Shown: positions 6,486-12,238 of the stretch, one piece after another
Layout of the letters: every line of letters starts with the position of its first letter
Position numbering within the stretch: position 1 is the stretch's first letter
Source: Tannerella sp.
GTDB taxonomy: Bacteria > Bacteroidota > Bacteroidia > Bacteroidales > Tannerellaceae
Reading direction: 5' to 3'
DNA length: 12,238 nt
Assembly (NCBI GenBank): GCA_031279875.1
Contig: JAITHS010000216.1
Location: forward strand, 1-12,238
Notes under the pieces: generated by a model
The model's database searches: none
The model's input: the letters and a program-made list of their open reading frames with translations, nothing else
Told to the model about the DNA's origin: nothing
Program-made: the position numbers and the translations under genes

Positions 6486-9242
6486 ATGGATAACAAAATA
6501 AAATTGATTATTACACTTTTGTGTTTATGTTTTTTGGGGGATGCGCAAATAGCAACCGACAGTTTGCTGTCGTTAAAAACCGACAGTTTGAAAACCATAC
6601 TGCCAAGCGACACTGTTATGGTAGTGAAAAAAGACACCTTCCCCCAAAACGAGATTCCGACGATTGAATATAATAGCGTCGCACGCAAAAAATATAAAAT
6701 ACAGGCAATTGACGTTACCGGAGCTCCAAACTACGAAGACTTTGTGCTGATAGGCTATTCAGGTCTTTCCGTCGGCGATATGATAGAAATACCGGGAGAC
6801 GAAATTACCGAAGCCATAAACAGATTCTGGAAACAAGGATTGTTTTCCCACATCCAAATACTCGCCTCACGCATCGTGGACGATAAAGCGTGGCTCGAAA
6901 TACGCCTCAAAGCACGACCCAGAATATACGAAATAAGTTATAACGGCGTCAAAAAAGGAGAGAGAACAGAACTCGAAAACCGCCTCAACCTGCGTAAAGG
7001 ATACCAGATAACACCACACGTAGTTGACGTAGCTAAAAAACTGATACGCAAATTCTTTGAAGATAAAGGCTTTAAAAACGTTGACATCGACGTCGTCGAA
7101 AAACCCGTCCCAAACCACGACGGAGAAGTAGCCGTGAACTTCAATATCAACAAAAACGAAAAAACCAAAATCGAAAAAATATACTTCGCCGGCAATGAAC
7201 AACTGACTGATTTTCAATTGCGTAAGGCGATGAAGAAAACCAATGAAGGCTTTAACCTCTTAAAACGCTTCCGCAACAGTTGGCTCGAAATGTTCAGTAC
7301 CAAAAAATTTACCGATACCGAATATGAAGCCGACAAGAAAAACATCATCAGCAAATACAACGAACTCGGCTATCGCGACGCCGAAATTATAGCCGACAGC
7401 GTTACGACTTTTAACAAAAAAAAGGTCAACATCCATCTACACATCAACGAAGGACAAAAATACTATATCAAAGACATCAAATTTGTAGGCAATACAAAAT
7501 ATCCGTCCGATTATCTGGAAAAAGTTCTAAATATGAAACCGGGCGAAGTCTATAACCAGAAAAAACTGACGGACAGGATGTTTCAGGATAACGACGCCAT
7601 GATCAACATCTATCAAAACAACGGCTATATCTTTTCGCAGGCCGATCCTGTTGAAGTAGAAGTTAAAGACGATTCCATCACACTTGAAGTAAGAATTTAC
7701 GAAGGCAGTCAAGCTACTATCAACAAGATAGTTATCAACGGCAACGACCGGCTTTATGAAGACATCATACGCCGCGAACTGCGTACCAAACCCGGCGACC
7801 TCTACAATCGCGATGCGCTCATGCGTTCACTTCGCGAACTATCACAAATGGGTCATTTCGACCCCGAAAACATGCAACCCGACCTCTCTCCCAATCACGA
7901 AACAGGTACTATCGACCTGATTTACAACCTCACATCAAAAGCCAACGACCAAGTAGAGTTTTCGCTCGGATGGGGGCAAACAGGACTTATCGGCAAGTTA
8001 GGACTTAAATTTACGAACTTCTCGATGACTAACCTCCTCAATACCAAGACATATAAAGGTATTATTCCGCAAGGAGAAGGACAAACGCTCAATATCAGTG
8101 GGCAAACCAACGCCTCATATTATCAGTCTTACAGCATCTCTTTTCTTGACCCTTGGTTTGGCGGCAAACGTCCTAACACGCTGTCTGTCAGCGCACATTT
8201 CTCGCGTATGACCGACGTCAACCAGAGTTATTACAGCCAGATGCAACAAGCGTATCTGCAAAGCCTCTACAACTCCTACAACCCATATTACGGCAACAGT
8301 TACGGCAGCAGTTACGGCTATAACTATTACGAAAACGCTTATGACAAAAGCAAATACATGCAGATACTCGGCGTTTCGGTCGGCTACGGCAAACGCCTCC
8401 ACTGGCCCGACGACTATTTCAACTTCATGGCAACGCTTAATTATCAGATGTATATGCTCAGCCAGTGGTCTCAAACCTACTATCTCGGCATATCGGAAGA
8501 CGGCAACTACAATGATATAAATCTCGAACTTGCCTTACAGCGCAGCTCTATCGACAACCCGTTCTATACGCGCTTCGGCTCGCAATTTACCCTCACCGGC
8601 GCGTTCACATTCCCCTACTCGCTCGTTGACGGCAAAGATTACGCCAATATCACGTCGGAAGCAAAAAAGTTTAAGTTTGTCGAATATTACAAGATGACGT
8701 TTAAAGCCAAAACATTTATCCCATTACTGCCGCTGCCTAATTTTGAGGGTACTACTCCTCAACGAACTCCGGTACTTATGACGCGCGTAGAATTAGGCTG
8801 GATAGGCGAGTACAACAAACACAAGAAATCGCCTTTCGGCACATACTACGTAGGTGGCGACGGCATGACCGGCGGCTACATGTATTATCAAGAAACGGTC
8901 GCTTTGCGCGGTTACGACAACGGCTCAATATCAGGCAACAACCAATATATGGGAACAGCCCGCGCATACTCGCGCCTGTCGCTCGAACTGCGCTACCCGC
9001 TCATCCTCGAACAGTCGAGTACCATATATGCGCTCTTATTCGGTGAAGCCGGAAATGCGTGGAGTTCTATCAGCGACTTTGACCCGTTTAACATGAAGCG
9101 CTCGGCAGGCGTCGGCGTCCGTATCTTCTTGCCCATGATAGGCATGATGGGTATCGACTGGGGATACGGCTTCGACCGCGTACTGGGATCTTCCAGCCCC
9201 AGCGGAGGTAATTTCCATTTTATTCTCGGACAGGAGTTCTAA
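6486..9242 (+). CDS. bamA: Outer-membrane protein assembly factor BamA
   Basis: BamA is the core Omp85-family insertase that folds beta-barrel proteins into the outer membrane. The 918-residue protein begins with a signal peptide cleaved after A20 (GDA before QIA). A linker of about 45 residues follows, with a small TDSL repeat. Five POTRA domains lie at roughly 70-144, 145-226, 227-324, 325-408 and 409-485, three of them opening with the typical strand then loop (IYFAGNEQL, IKFVGNTKY, IVINGNDRL). The barrel occupies about 487-918 and ends in phenylalanine, as expected of a barrel C-terminus. LRGYDNGS at 807-814 holds the RGY form of the conserved loop-6 VRGF motif. A tyrosine-rich insertion at 590-624 (12 Tyr in 35 residues) should form a surface loop. 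The ATG is 3 bases after the uppS stop, and ompH follows after 58 bases with no visible terminator. Confidence 0.97.
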   Translation: MDNKIKLIITLLCLCFLGDAQIATDSLLSLKTDSLKTILPSDTVMVVKKDTFPQNEIPTIEYNSVARKKYKIQAIDVTGAPNYEDFVLIGYSGLSVGDMIEIPGDEITEAINRFWKQGLFSHIQILASRIVDDKAWLEIRLKARPRIYEISYNGVKKGERTELENRLNLRKGYQITPHVVDVAKKLIRKFFEDKGFKNVDIDVVEKPVPNHDGEVAVNFNINKNEKTKIEKIYFAGNEQLTDFQLRKAMKKTNEGFNLLKRFRNSWLEMFSTKKFTDTEYEADKKNIISKYNELGYRDAEIIADSVTTFNKKKVNIHLHINEGQKYYIKDIKFVGNTKYPSDYLEKVLNMKPGEVYNQKKLTDRMFQDNDAMINIYQNNGYIFSQADPVEVEVKDDSITLEVRIYEGSQATINKIVINGNDRLYEDIIRRELRTKPGDLYNRDALMRSLRELSQMGHFDPENMQPDLSPNHETGTIDLIYNLTSKANDQVEFSLGWGQTGLIGKLGLKFTNFSMTNLLNTKTYKGIIPQGEGQTLNISGQTNASYYQSYSISFLDPWFGGKRPNTLSVSAHFSRMTDVNQSYYSQMQQAYLQSLYNSYNPYYGNSYGSSYGYNYYENAYDKSKYMQILGVSVGYGKRLHWPDDYFNFMATLNYQMYMLSQWSQTYYLGISEDGNYNDINLELALQRSSIDNPFYTRFGSQFTLTGAFTFPYSLVDGKDYANITSEAKKFKFVEYYKMTFKAKTFIPLLPLPNFEGTTPQRTPVLMTRVELGWIGEYNKHKKSPFGTYYVGGDGMTGGYMYYQETVALRGYDNGSISGNNQYMGTARAYSRLSLELRYPLILEQSSTIYALLFGEAGNAWSSISDFDPFNMKRSAGVGVRIFLPMIGMMGIDWGYGFDRVLGSSSPSGGNFHFILGQEF
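8289..8318 (+). repeat. 12-base tandem repeat in the bamA surface loop
   Basis: Two and a half copies of TACGGCARCAGT (8289-8300, 8301-8312, then TACGGC) encode YGNS/YGSS/YG inside the tyrosine-rich loop of BamA. The unit is a multiple of three, so copy-number change would lengthen or shorten the loop without breaking the frame. The copies differ at one base. Confidence 0.75.
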
Positions 9243-9267
9243 AATTAGGATAAACCCAAACGAAAAC

Positions 9268-9280
9268 AATTAGTCTAATT
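9268..9280. repeat. Small palindrome upstream of the first ompH
   Basis: AATTAG and CTAATT are separated by one T, giving a perfect 6-base inverted repeat in the 58-base bamA-ompH gap. The loop is too short for an RNA hairpin of this form and no T-tract follows, so it is not a terminator. It could be a small operator or chance in AT-rich DNA. Confidence 0.25.
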
Positions 9281-9300
9281 ATAAATTAAAAGAAAACATT

Positions 9301-9828
9301 ATGAAAAAAGTATTTTTAATATTAACGATCACTCTGTCGGTGGCTTTTGTTACTACGACGGAAGTACGGGCGCAGAAATTTGCGCTCATAGATATGGAGT
9401 ACATACTGAAAAATATCCCTCAGTATGAAATGATGAACGAACAACTGACCCGTCTGTCGGAAAACTGGCAAGCGGAAATCGAAAAACTCCAACAGGAGGC
9501 TCAAACGATGTACAAAAAATACCAGAGCGAATTAGTATTTCTCTCGCCTGAGATGAAAACGAAACGCGAAGAAGAAATCGTCAAAAAAGAGCAGGAAGCA
9601 CAGGAGTTGAAACGCAAGTATTTCGGCGCCGACGGCGAACTATACAAGAAACGCGAAGAAAAAATGAAGCCTATTCAAGACGAGATATACGAAGCAGTAA
9701 AGGCTATCTCCGAAGAAAAAGGCTATCAGTTAGTTATCGACAGAGCCTCTGCCGTGAGCGTCATCTTCGCCTCCCCAAAGATAGATATCAGCAATGAAGT
9801 GTTACTGAAAATGGGCTATCAGAAATAA
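9301..9828 (+). CDS. OmpH/Skp-family periplasmic chaperone, first copy
   Basis: The 175-residue protein resembles Skp/OmpH, a trimeric periplasmic chaperone that holds unfolded outer-membrane proteins on the way to BamA. A signal peptide (1-24) ends in VRA before QKF. FALIDMEYILKNIPQYE at 27-43 is the typical first strand and helix of the family body. Residues about 45-125 are charged and heptad-like, forming the long coiled-coil tentacle. A return segment EEKGYQLVIDRAS (138-150) gives the closing strand. It ends with LLKMGYQK, matching other Bacteroidales copies. It lies 58 bases after bamA with no promoter box that I can see, so it is probably read from the bamA transcript. A second, divergent copy follows. 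Confidence 0.93.
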   Translation: MKKVFLILTITLSVAFVTTTEVRAQKFALIDMEYILKNIPQYEMMNEQLTRLSENWQAEIEKLQQEAQTMYKKYQSELVFLSPEMKTKREEEIVKKEQEAQELKRKYFGADGELYKKREEKMKPIQDEIYEAVKAISEEKGYQLVIDRASAVSVIFASPKIDISNEVLLKMGYQK

Positions 9829-9851
9829 ATTTTGTTAAAATACGCATAATG

Positions 9852-9873
9852 TCAAAAATTATTCGTATCTTTG
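9852..9873 (+). promoter_or_regulatory. Promoter of the second ompH gene
   Basis: TATCTTTG at 9866-9873 is a perfect TAnnTTTG box followed by CA. TCAAAAATT at 9852-9860 has the same 14-base offset from the box as in the promoters at 15-36 and 3619-3640. No TTG is seen at the normal -33 distance. The leader would be about 40 bases. Confidence 0.68.
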
Positions 9874-9918
9874 CACGCTGTTTAAGAAAAAATTTTTAAT
9901 AAAAATACAGAAAGAAAA

Positions 9919-10416
9919 ATGAAGAAATTATTTGTTACAATGCTGTTAGCCCTGCCTTTGATGGTTGCGGCTCAGGAAGTGAAAATTGCGGTTGTCAATA
10001 CTTTAGCTGTCTTTAATCTTATGCCGGAAGTAGCAGAGCTGGAAAACGAGATAGCAACGAAACGACAGAAAGCCGAAAAAGAGATGAAATCGCTGCAAGA
10101 GGAATACGAACGCAAGTATTCCGACTACGTGGCGAAACAAGATTCTCTTGACGATAACATCAAGAAAACCAGAATTCAGGAAATTCAGGACATTGAGAGC
10201 AGAATGGAAACATTCAGAAATCTTACAAGCGAAGACTTGCAGAAAACGCAGAGCGAACGGGTTGCTCCCATTCAAGAAAAACTTCGCAAAGCAATCAAAG
10301 ATGTAAGCGATGAAAACGGTTACACTTATGTCCTTGATGCGCAGGCTCTGCTTTATCAATCCCCTAACGCTATTGATGCGACGGAAAAGGTAAAAGCAAA
10401 ACTGGGATTAAAATAA
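9919..10416 (+). CDS. OmpH/Skp-family periplasmic chaperone, second copy
   Basis: This 165-residue protein has a signal peptide (1-18) ending VAA before QEV. The Skp/OmpH fold is suggested by VKIAVVNTLAVFNLMPEVAE at 21-40, a long charged coiled coil at about 41-125, and a closing segment ENGYTYVLDAQ at 132-142. It is clearly a paralogue of the gene at 9301-9828: same layout and matching GY-x-VLD/VID closing strands. Overall identity looks low, however, and the coiled coil differs in content. Tandem OmpH genes after bamA are usual in Bacteroidales. Unlike the first copy it follows a clear promoter, so the two may be expressed at different levels. A role in delivering outer-membrane proteins to BamA is inferred from family and position. 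Confidence 0.93.
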   Translation: MKKLFVTMLLALPLMVAAQEVKIAVVNTLAVFNLMPEVAELENEIATKRQKAEKEMKSLQEEYERKYSDYVAKQDSLDDNIKKTRIQEIQDIESRMETFRNLTSEDLQKTQSERVAPIQEKLRKAIKDVSDENGYTYVLDAQALLYQSPNAIDATEKVKAKLGLK

Positions 10417-10436
10417 AATTCATTCCTAAAAACATT

Positions 10437-10444
10437 TATATTTG
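10437..10444 (+). promoter_or_regulatory. Possible -7 box for murI
   Basis: TATATTTG fits TAnnTTTG in the gap after the second ompH. There is no -33 TTG at normal distance and no TCAAAAATT element, and the DNA is so AT-rich that chance matches are likely. If real, it would give murI a leader of about 105 bases containing the T-tracts and the hairpin. Confidence 0.35.
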
Positions 10445-10453
10445 TTTTGATAG

Positions 10454-10486
10454 AATTTTTTTTTCAATAAAAAATTTTTTTTTCAA
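10454..10486 (+). repeat. Direct repeat of a T9-tract motif
   Basis: AATTTTTTTTTCAA occurs twice, at 10454-10467 and 10473-10486, 19 bases apart and identical over 14 bases. A third T9 tract lies at 10530-10538 behind the hairpin. The tracts could bend DNA, act as poly-U terminators, or vary in length by slippage. Confidence 0.6.
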
Positions 10487-10500
10487 AATTTAATTGTCTC

Positions 10501-10538
10501 AAGCGCCTGCGCCTGTGAAGGTATAGGCGTTTTTTTTT
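10501..10538 (+). terminator. Hairpin followed by T9: terminator or attenuator before murI
   Basis: CGCCT at 10510-10514 pairs with AGGCG at 10525-10529 over a 10-base loop and is followed directly by nine T. An alternative 5' arm at 10501-10508 (AAGCGCCT) can pair with 10525-10532 for 8 bases including one G-U. This is the layout of an intrinsic terminator. It ends only 20 bases before the murI start, so it may end the ompH transcript or attenuate murI. Confidence 0.55.
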
Positions 10539-10558
10539 GAAAATTTATACCCGATAAT

Positions 10559-11386
10559 ATGATACAAAACAGACCAATAGGCGTTTTTGATTCGGGATAC
10601 GGCGGTTTGACTGTCCTTTGTCGTTTGCGTGCGTCGATGCCGCAATACGATTATGTCTATTTCGGCGACAACGCACGTACTCCCTACGGTACACGCTCGT
10701 TTGAAATAGTTAGAAAGTTGACCGACGAATCGGTTTTTGCCCTCTTCAACCTCAACTGCCCTCTCGTCGTTTTGGCCTGCAATACCGCTTCGGCAAAAGC
10801 ATTGAGGTCGTTTCAGGAAAAAGAACTGCCCAACTCGTGCGACCCTACGAGGCGAGTGCTGGGAGTGATACGCCCTACCGTCGAAGCTCTCGGCTCAATG
10901 ACACAATCACGACATGTCGGCATATTAGGAACCGTCGGCACTGTTACATCACGCTCTTACGACCTTGAAACAGCAAAACTTTTTCCCGACATCACCGTCG
11001 TCAGCGAAGCATGCCCGATGTGGGTGCCGTTGGTTGAAAGCAATGAGTACGCCTCCGACGGCGCCGATTATTTCGTCCGGCAACATCTCAACCGCCTCCT
11101 TACAAGAGACCCGCTCATCGACGTCATCGTACTCGCCTGCACTCATTATCCGCTGCTCGAACCTAAAATACGTACATTCCTGCCCGACGGTATCAAACTG
11201 CTCTCACAAGGCGATATCGTTGCCGCAAGCCTTAAAGACTATCTCCTGCGACATCCCGAAATGGAAATACGGCTGACTAAAAACGGATTATGCAACATCT
11301 TTACTTCCGAAGACGTAAAAACATTCTCTAACACAGCGTCGGTATTCCTTTCCGATGATATGAAAGTGCAACATTTGGATATATGA
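10559..11386 (+). CDS. murI: Glutamate racemase
   Basis: MurI converts L-glutamate to the D-glutamate used in the peptidoglycan stem peptide, in the cytoplasm and without a cofactor. The 275-residue protein has the two catalytic cysteines in their family motifs: C74 in VVLACNTAS and C194 in LACTHYPLL, the latter followed by H196. The N-terminal substrate loop FDSGYGGLTV (10-19) and GDNARTPYG (37-45) are complete. The ATG at 10559 places the FDSG motif at the normal distance from the start. No Shine-Dalgarno is present. The stop overlaps the start of the dipeptidase gene by 4 bases (ATGA at 11383-11386), so both products are probably made from one message. They also share a pathway, peptidoglycan precursor supply and processing. 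Confidence 0.97.
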   Translation: MIQNRPIGVFDSGYGGLTVLCRLRASMPQYDYVYFGDNARTPYGTRSFEIVRKLTDESVFALFNLNCPLVVLACNTASAKALRSFQEKELPNSCDPTRRVLGVIRPTVEALGSMTQSRHVGILGTVGTVTSRSYDLETAKLFPDITVVSEACPMWVPLVESNEYASDGADYFVRQHLNRLLTRDPLIDVIVLACTHYPLLEPKIRTFLPDGIKLLSQGDIVAASLKDYLLRHPEMEIRLTKNGLCNIFTSEDVKTFSNTASVFLSDDMKVQHLDI

Positions 11387-12234
11387 AAAAGTATTTACAC
11401 ATATTATCCCTGTTTCTGATGCTGTCGTGCTGCCTCAATGCTCAAGACAAAAAACGGCGGCGCGTCTATAACCCGTCAACCGGCCAAATCGAGAACCTGC
11501 CTGCTACGTCAAAATCATCTTCAAAATCATCTTCAAAATCATCGAACTCCCCCCCCCACTCCACCCCACTCCCCCACTCTCACTCTCACTCTCACTCTCA
11601 CTCCCTCTCTCACGATTATGATTGGGATATGAAACTTCGCCGAATGGGATTTGTCGATGCAACACAATTGGATCCGTCAATACAGGCATATCTTGTTTAT
11701 ACAACCTCCGATAACTTTACCGGCGAGCCGCTCTACAACTCAAAACTGACCAAGCCGTGGCTTCACCCGCGCTGTGCGACGATGCTAATCAAAGCGCAGC
11801 AAATACTCCGTAAAACCCACCCAAACCTGTCAATCCTTATCCTCGACGCTACCCGCCCGCTCGAAGTACAGACTAAAATATCGAAATGGGCAGTCGAAAA
11901 TAAAGCCCAATACTATGTTGCCAACCCATCCAAAGGCATCGGCGCCGGTATGCACAACTACGGTCTTGCCGTCGATGTAACATTAGTAAACGAATTAGGA
12001 CAGTGGCTTGCTATGGGCAGTCCCTACGACTATTTCGGCGAAGAATCTAACATAGACCGCGAAAAAGACCTCCTCAAAAACGGCAACATCACACGCCAAG
12101 AATACGACAACCGCATACTCTTACGCCGTATAATGGAAGCCGCAGGTTTTCGTACCATCACAAGCGAGTGGTGGCACTTCAACGTTACAACACGCGACGA
12201 CGCCAACAAAAACTATATCATAGTGGACAGGTAA
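11383..12234 (+). CDS. Exported VanX/DdpX-like D-Ala-D-Ala dipeptidase (peptidase M15D)
   Basis: The 283-residue protein has an N-terminal signal and a zinc dipeptidase domain from about 80 to the end. Zinc ligands H191 and D198 (HNYGLAVDVTL) and H265, with the catalytic base E262 (EWWHFN), match VanX H116, D123, H184 and E181. R158 in DATRPL corresponds to the transition-state arginine R71. The likely reaction is cleavage of D-Ala-D-Ala, here in the periplasm rather than the cytoplasm as for VanX. That suggests recycling of wall fragments rather than vancomycin resistance, and no vanA/vanH or two-component genes are nearby. Export may be by signal peptidase I after A20 (LNA before QDK) or as a lipoprotein at C16 or C17; the sequence does not decide. 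Residues about 42-77 are a low-complexity linker of Ser/Lys and Ser/His repeats. The gene overlaps murI by 4 bases, and its stop is 4 bases from the window end. Confidence 0.92.
   Translation: MKKYLHILSLFLMLSCCLNAQDKKRRRVYNPSTGQIENLPATSKSSSKSSSKSSNSPPHSTPLPHSHSHSHSHSLSHDYDWDMKLRRMGFVDATQLDPSIQAYLVYTTSDNFTGEPLYNSKLTKPWLHPRCATMLIKAQQILRKTHPNLSILILDATRPLEVQTKISKWAVENKAQYYVANPSKGIGAGMHNYGLAVDVTLVNELGQWLAMGSPYDYFGEESNIDREKDLLKNGNITRQEYDNRILLRRIMEAAGFRTITSEWWHFNVTTRDDANKNYIIVDR
11509..11543 (+). repeat. 12-base tandem repeat, about 2.9 copies
   Basis: Copies of TCAAAATCATCT lie at 11509-11520, 11521-11532 and 11533-11543, all identical over the bases present. They encode the SKSS repeats of the dipeptidase linker. 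Copy-number change keeps the frame. Confidence 0.9.
11549..11604 (+). repeat. C9 tract, C-rich stretch and CACTCT hexamer repeat
   Basis: Nine C at 11549-11557 are followed by C2, C4 and C5 runs up to 11575, then four perfect CACTCT units (11575-11598) and a variant CACTCC. The + strand has no G from 11545 to 11613. The hexamers encode the HSHSHSHS part of the linker. The C runs form a G-quadruplex pattern on the other strand. The C9 tract is not a multiple-of-three safe repeat: a one-base slip would shift the frame ahead of the catalytic domain. Confidence 0.9.
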
Positions 12235-12238
12235 CGGT

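Noticed and set aside
6554..6590. 13-base direct repeat (AACCGACAGTTTG) at the start of bamA
   Set aside because: It encodes a short TDSL duplication in the linker after the signal peptide; with two copies only it is too slight to call a functional repeat.
11504..11704. Antisense frame with SESESESESESG repeats in the dipeptidase gene
   Set aside because: The repeat is just the reverse reading of the CACTCT hexamers; there is no independent gene signal.
11383..12234. Vancomycin resistance gene cluster
   Set aside because: Only a VanX-like dipeptidase is present; it carries an export signal and there is no vanH, vanA-type ligase or vanRS pair beside it.

Overview
The window looks like chromosomal DNA from a Bacteroidales bacterium, probably from the Porphyromonas/Tannerella/Bacteroides side of the order. 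Several signs agree. The gaps before genes carry TAnnTTTG promoter boxes typical of Bacteroidetes, and the start codons lack Shine-Dalgarno sequences. The succinate dehydrogenase/fumarate reductase is the three-subunit C-A-B type with a b558-type cytochrome. The order DUF6089/PorG-like barrel, uppS, bamA, ompH, ompH, murI is a familiar Bacteroidales envelope cluster. All eleven genes are on the + strand, packed with short gaps or 4-base overlaps, and no gap reaches 300 bases. I saw no RNA gene, insertion sequence, phage gene or CRISPR array.

Region 1 (about 1-3564) is one operon, frdC-frdA-frdB, behind a promoter at the left edge. It encodes the membrane enzyme that interconverts fumarate and succinate with the quinone pool. 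All heme, FAD and iron-sulfur ligands that can be judged from sequence are present.

Region 2 (about 3600-9830) starts at a second promoter. It holds a lipoprotein with kelch/Asp-box propeller repeats, a DUF6089/PorG-like outer-membrane barrel, undecaprenyl diphosphate synthase (uppS), the outer-membrane insertase BamA, and the first of two OmpH/Skp-type periplasmic chaperones. The porG-uppS junction overlaps by 4 bases and the uppS-bamA gap is 3 bases, so these are likely translated together. The second OmpH gene has its own promoter.

Region 3 (about 10417-12234) has an AT-rich leader with three T9 tracts and a hairpin. It is followed by glutamate racemase (murI), overlapping by 4 bases an exported VanX-like D-Ala-D-Ala dipeptidase. 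Together the genes cover respiratory fumarate/succinate chemistry, lipid-carrier synthesis, outer-membrane protein assembly, and peptidoglycan precursor supply and turnover.

Most of the window is conserved housekeeping DNA and I found no wholly new system. The points most worth a second look are these: a TCAAAAATT element at identical spacing upstream of three -7 boxes; a simple-repeat, His-rich, G-quadruplex-prone insert in the dipeptidase gene; the hairpin/T-tract leader of murI; and the PorG-like barrel with a propeller lipoprotein beside bamA.
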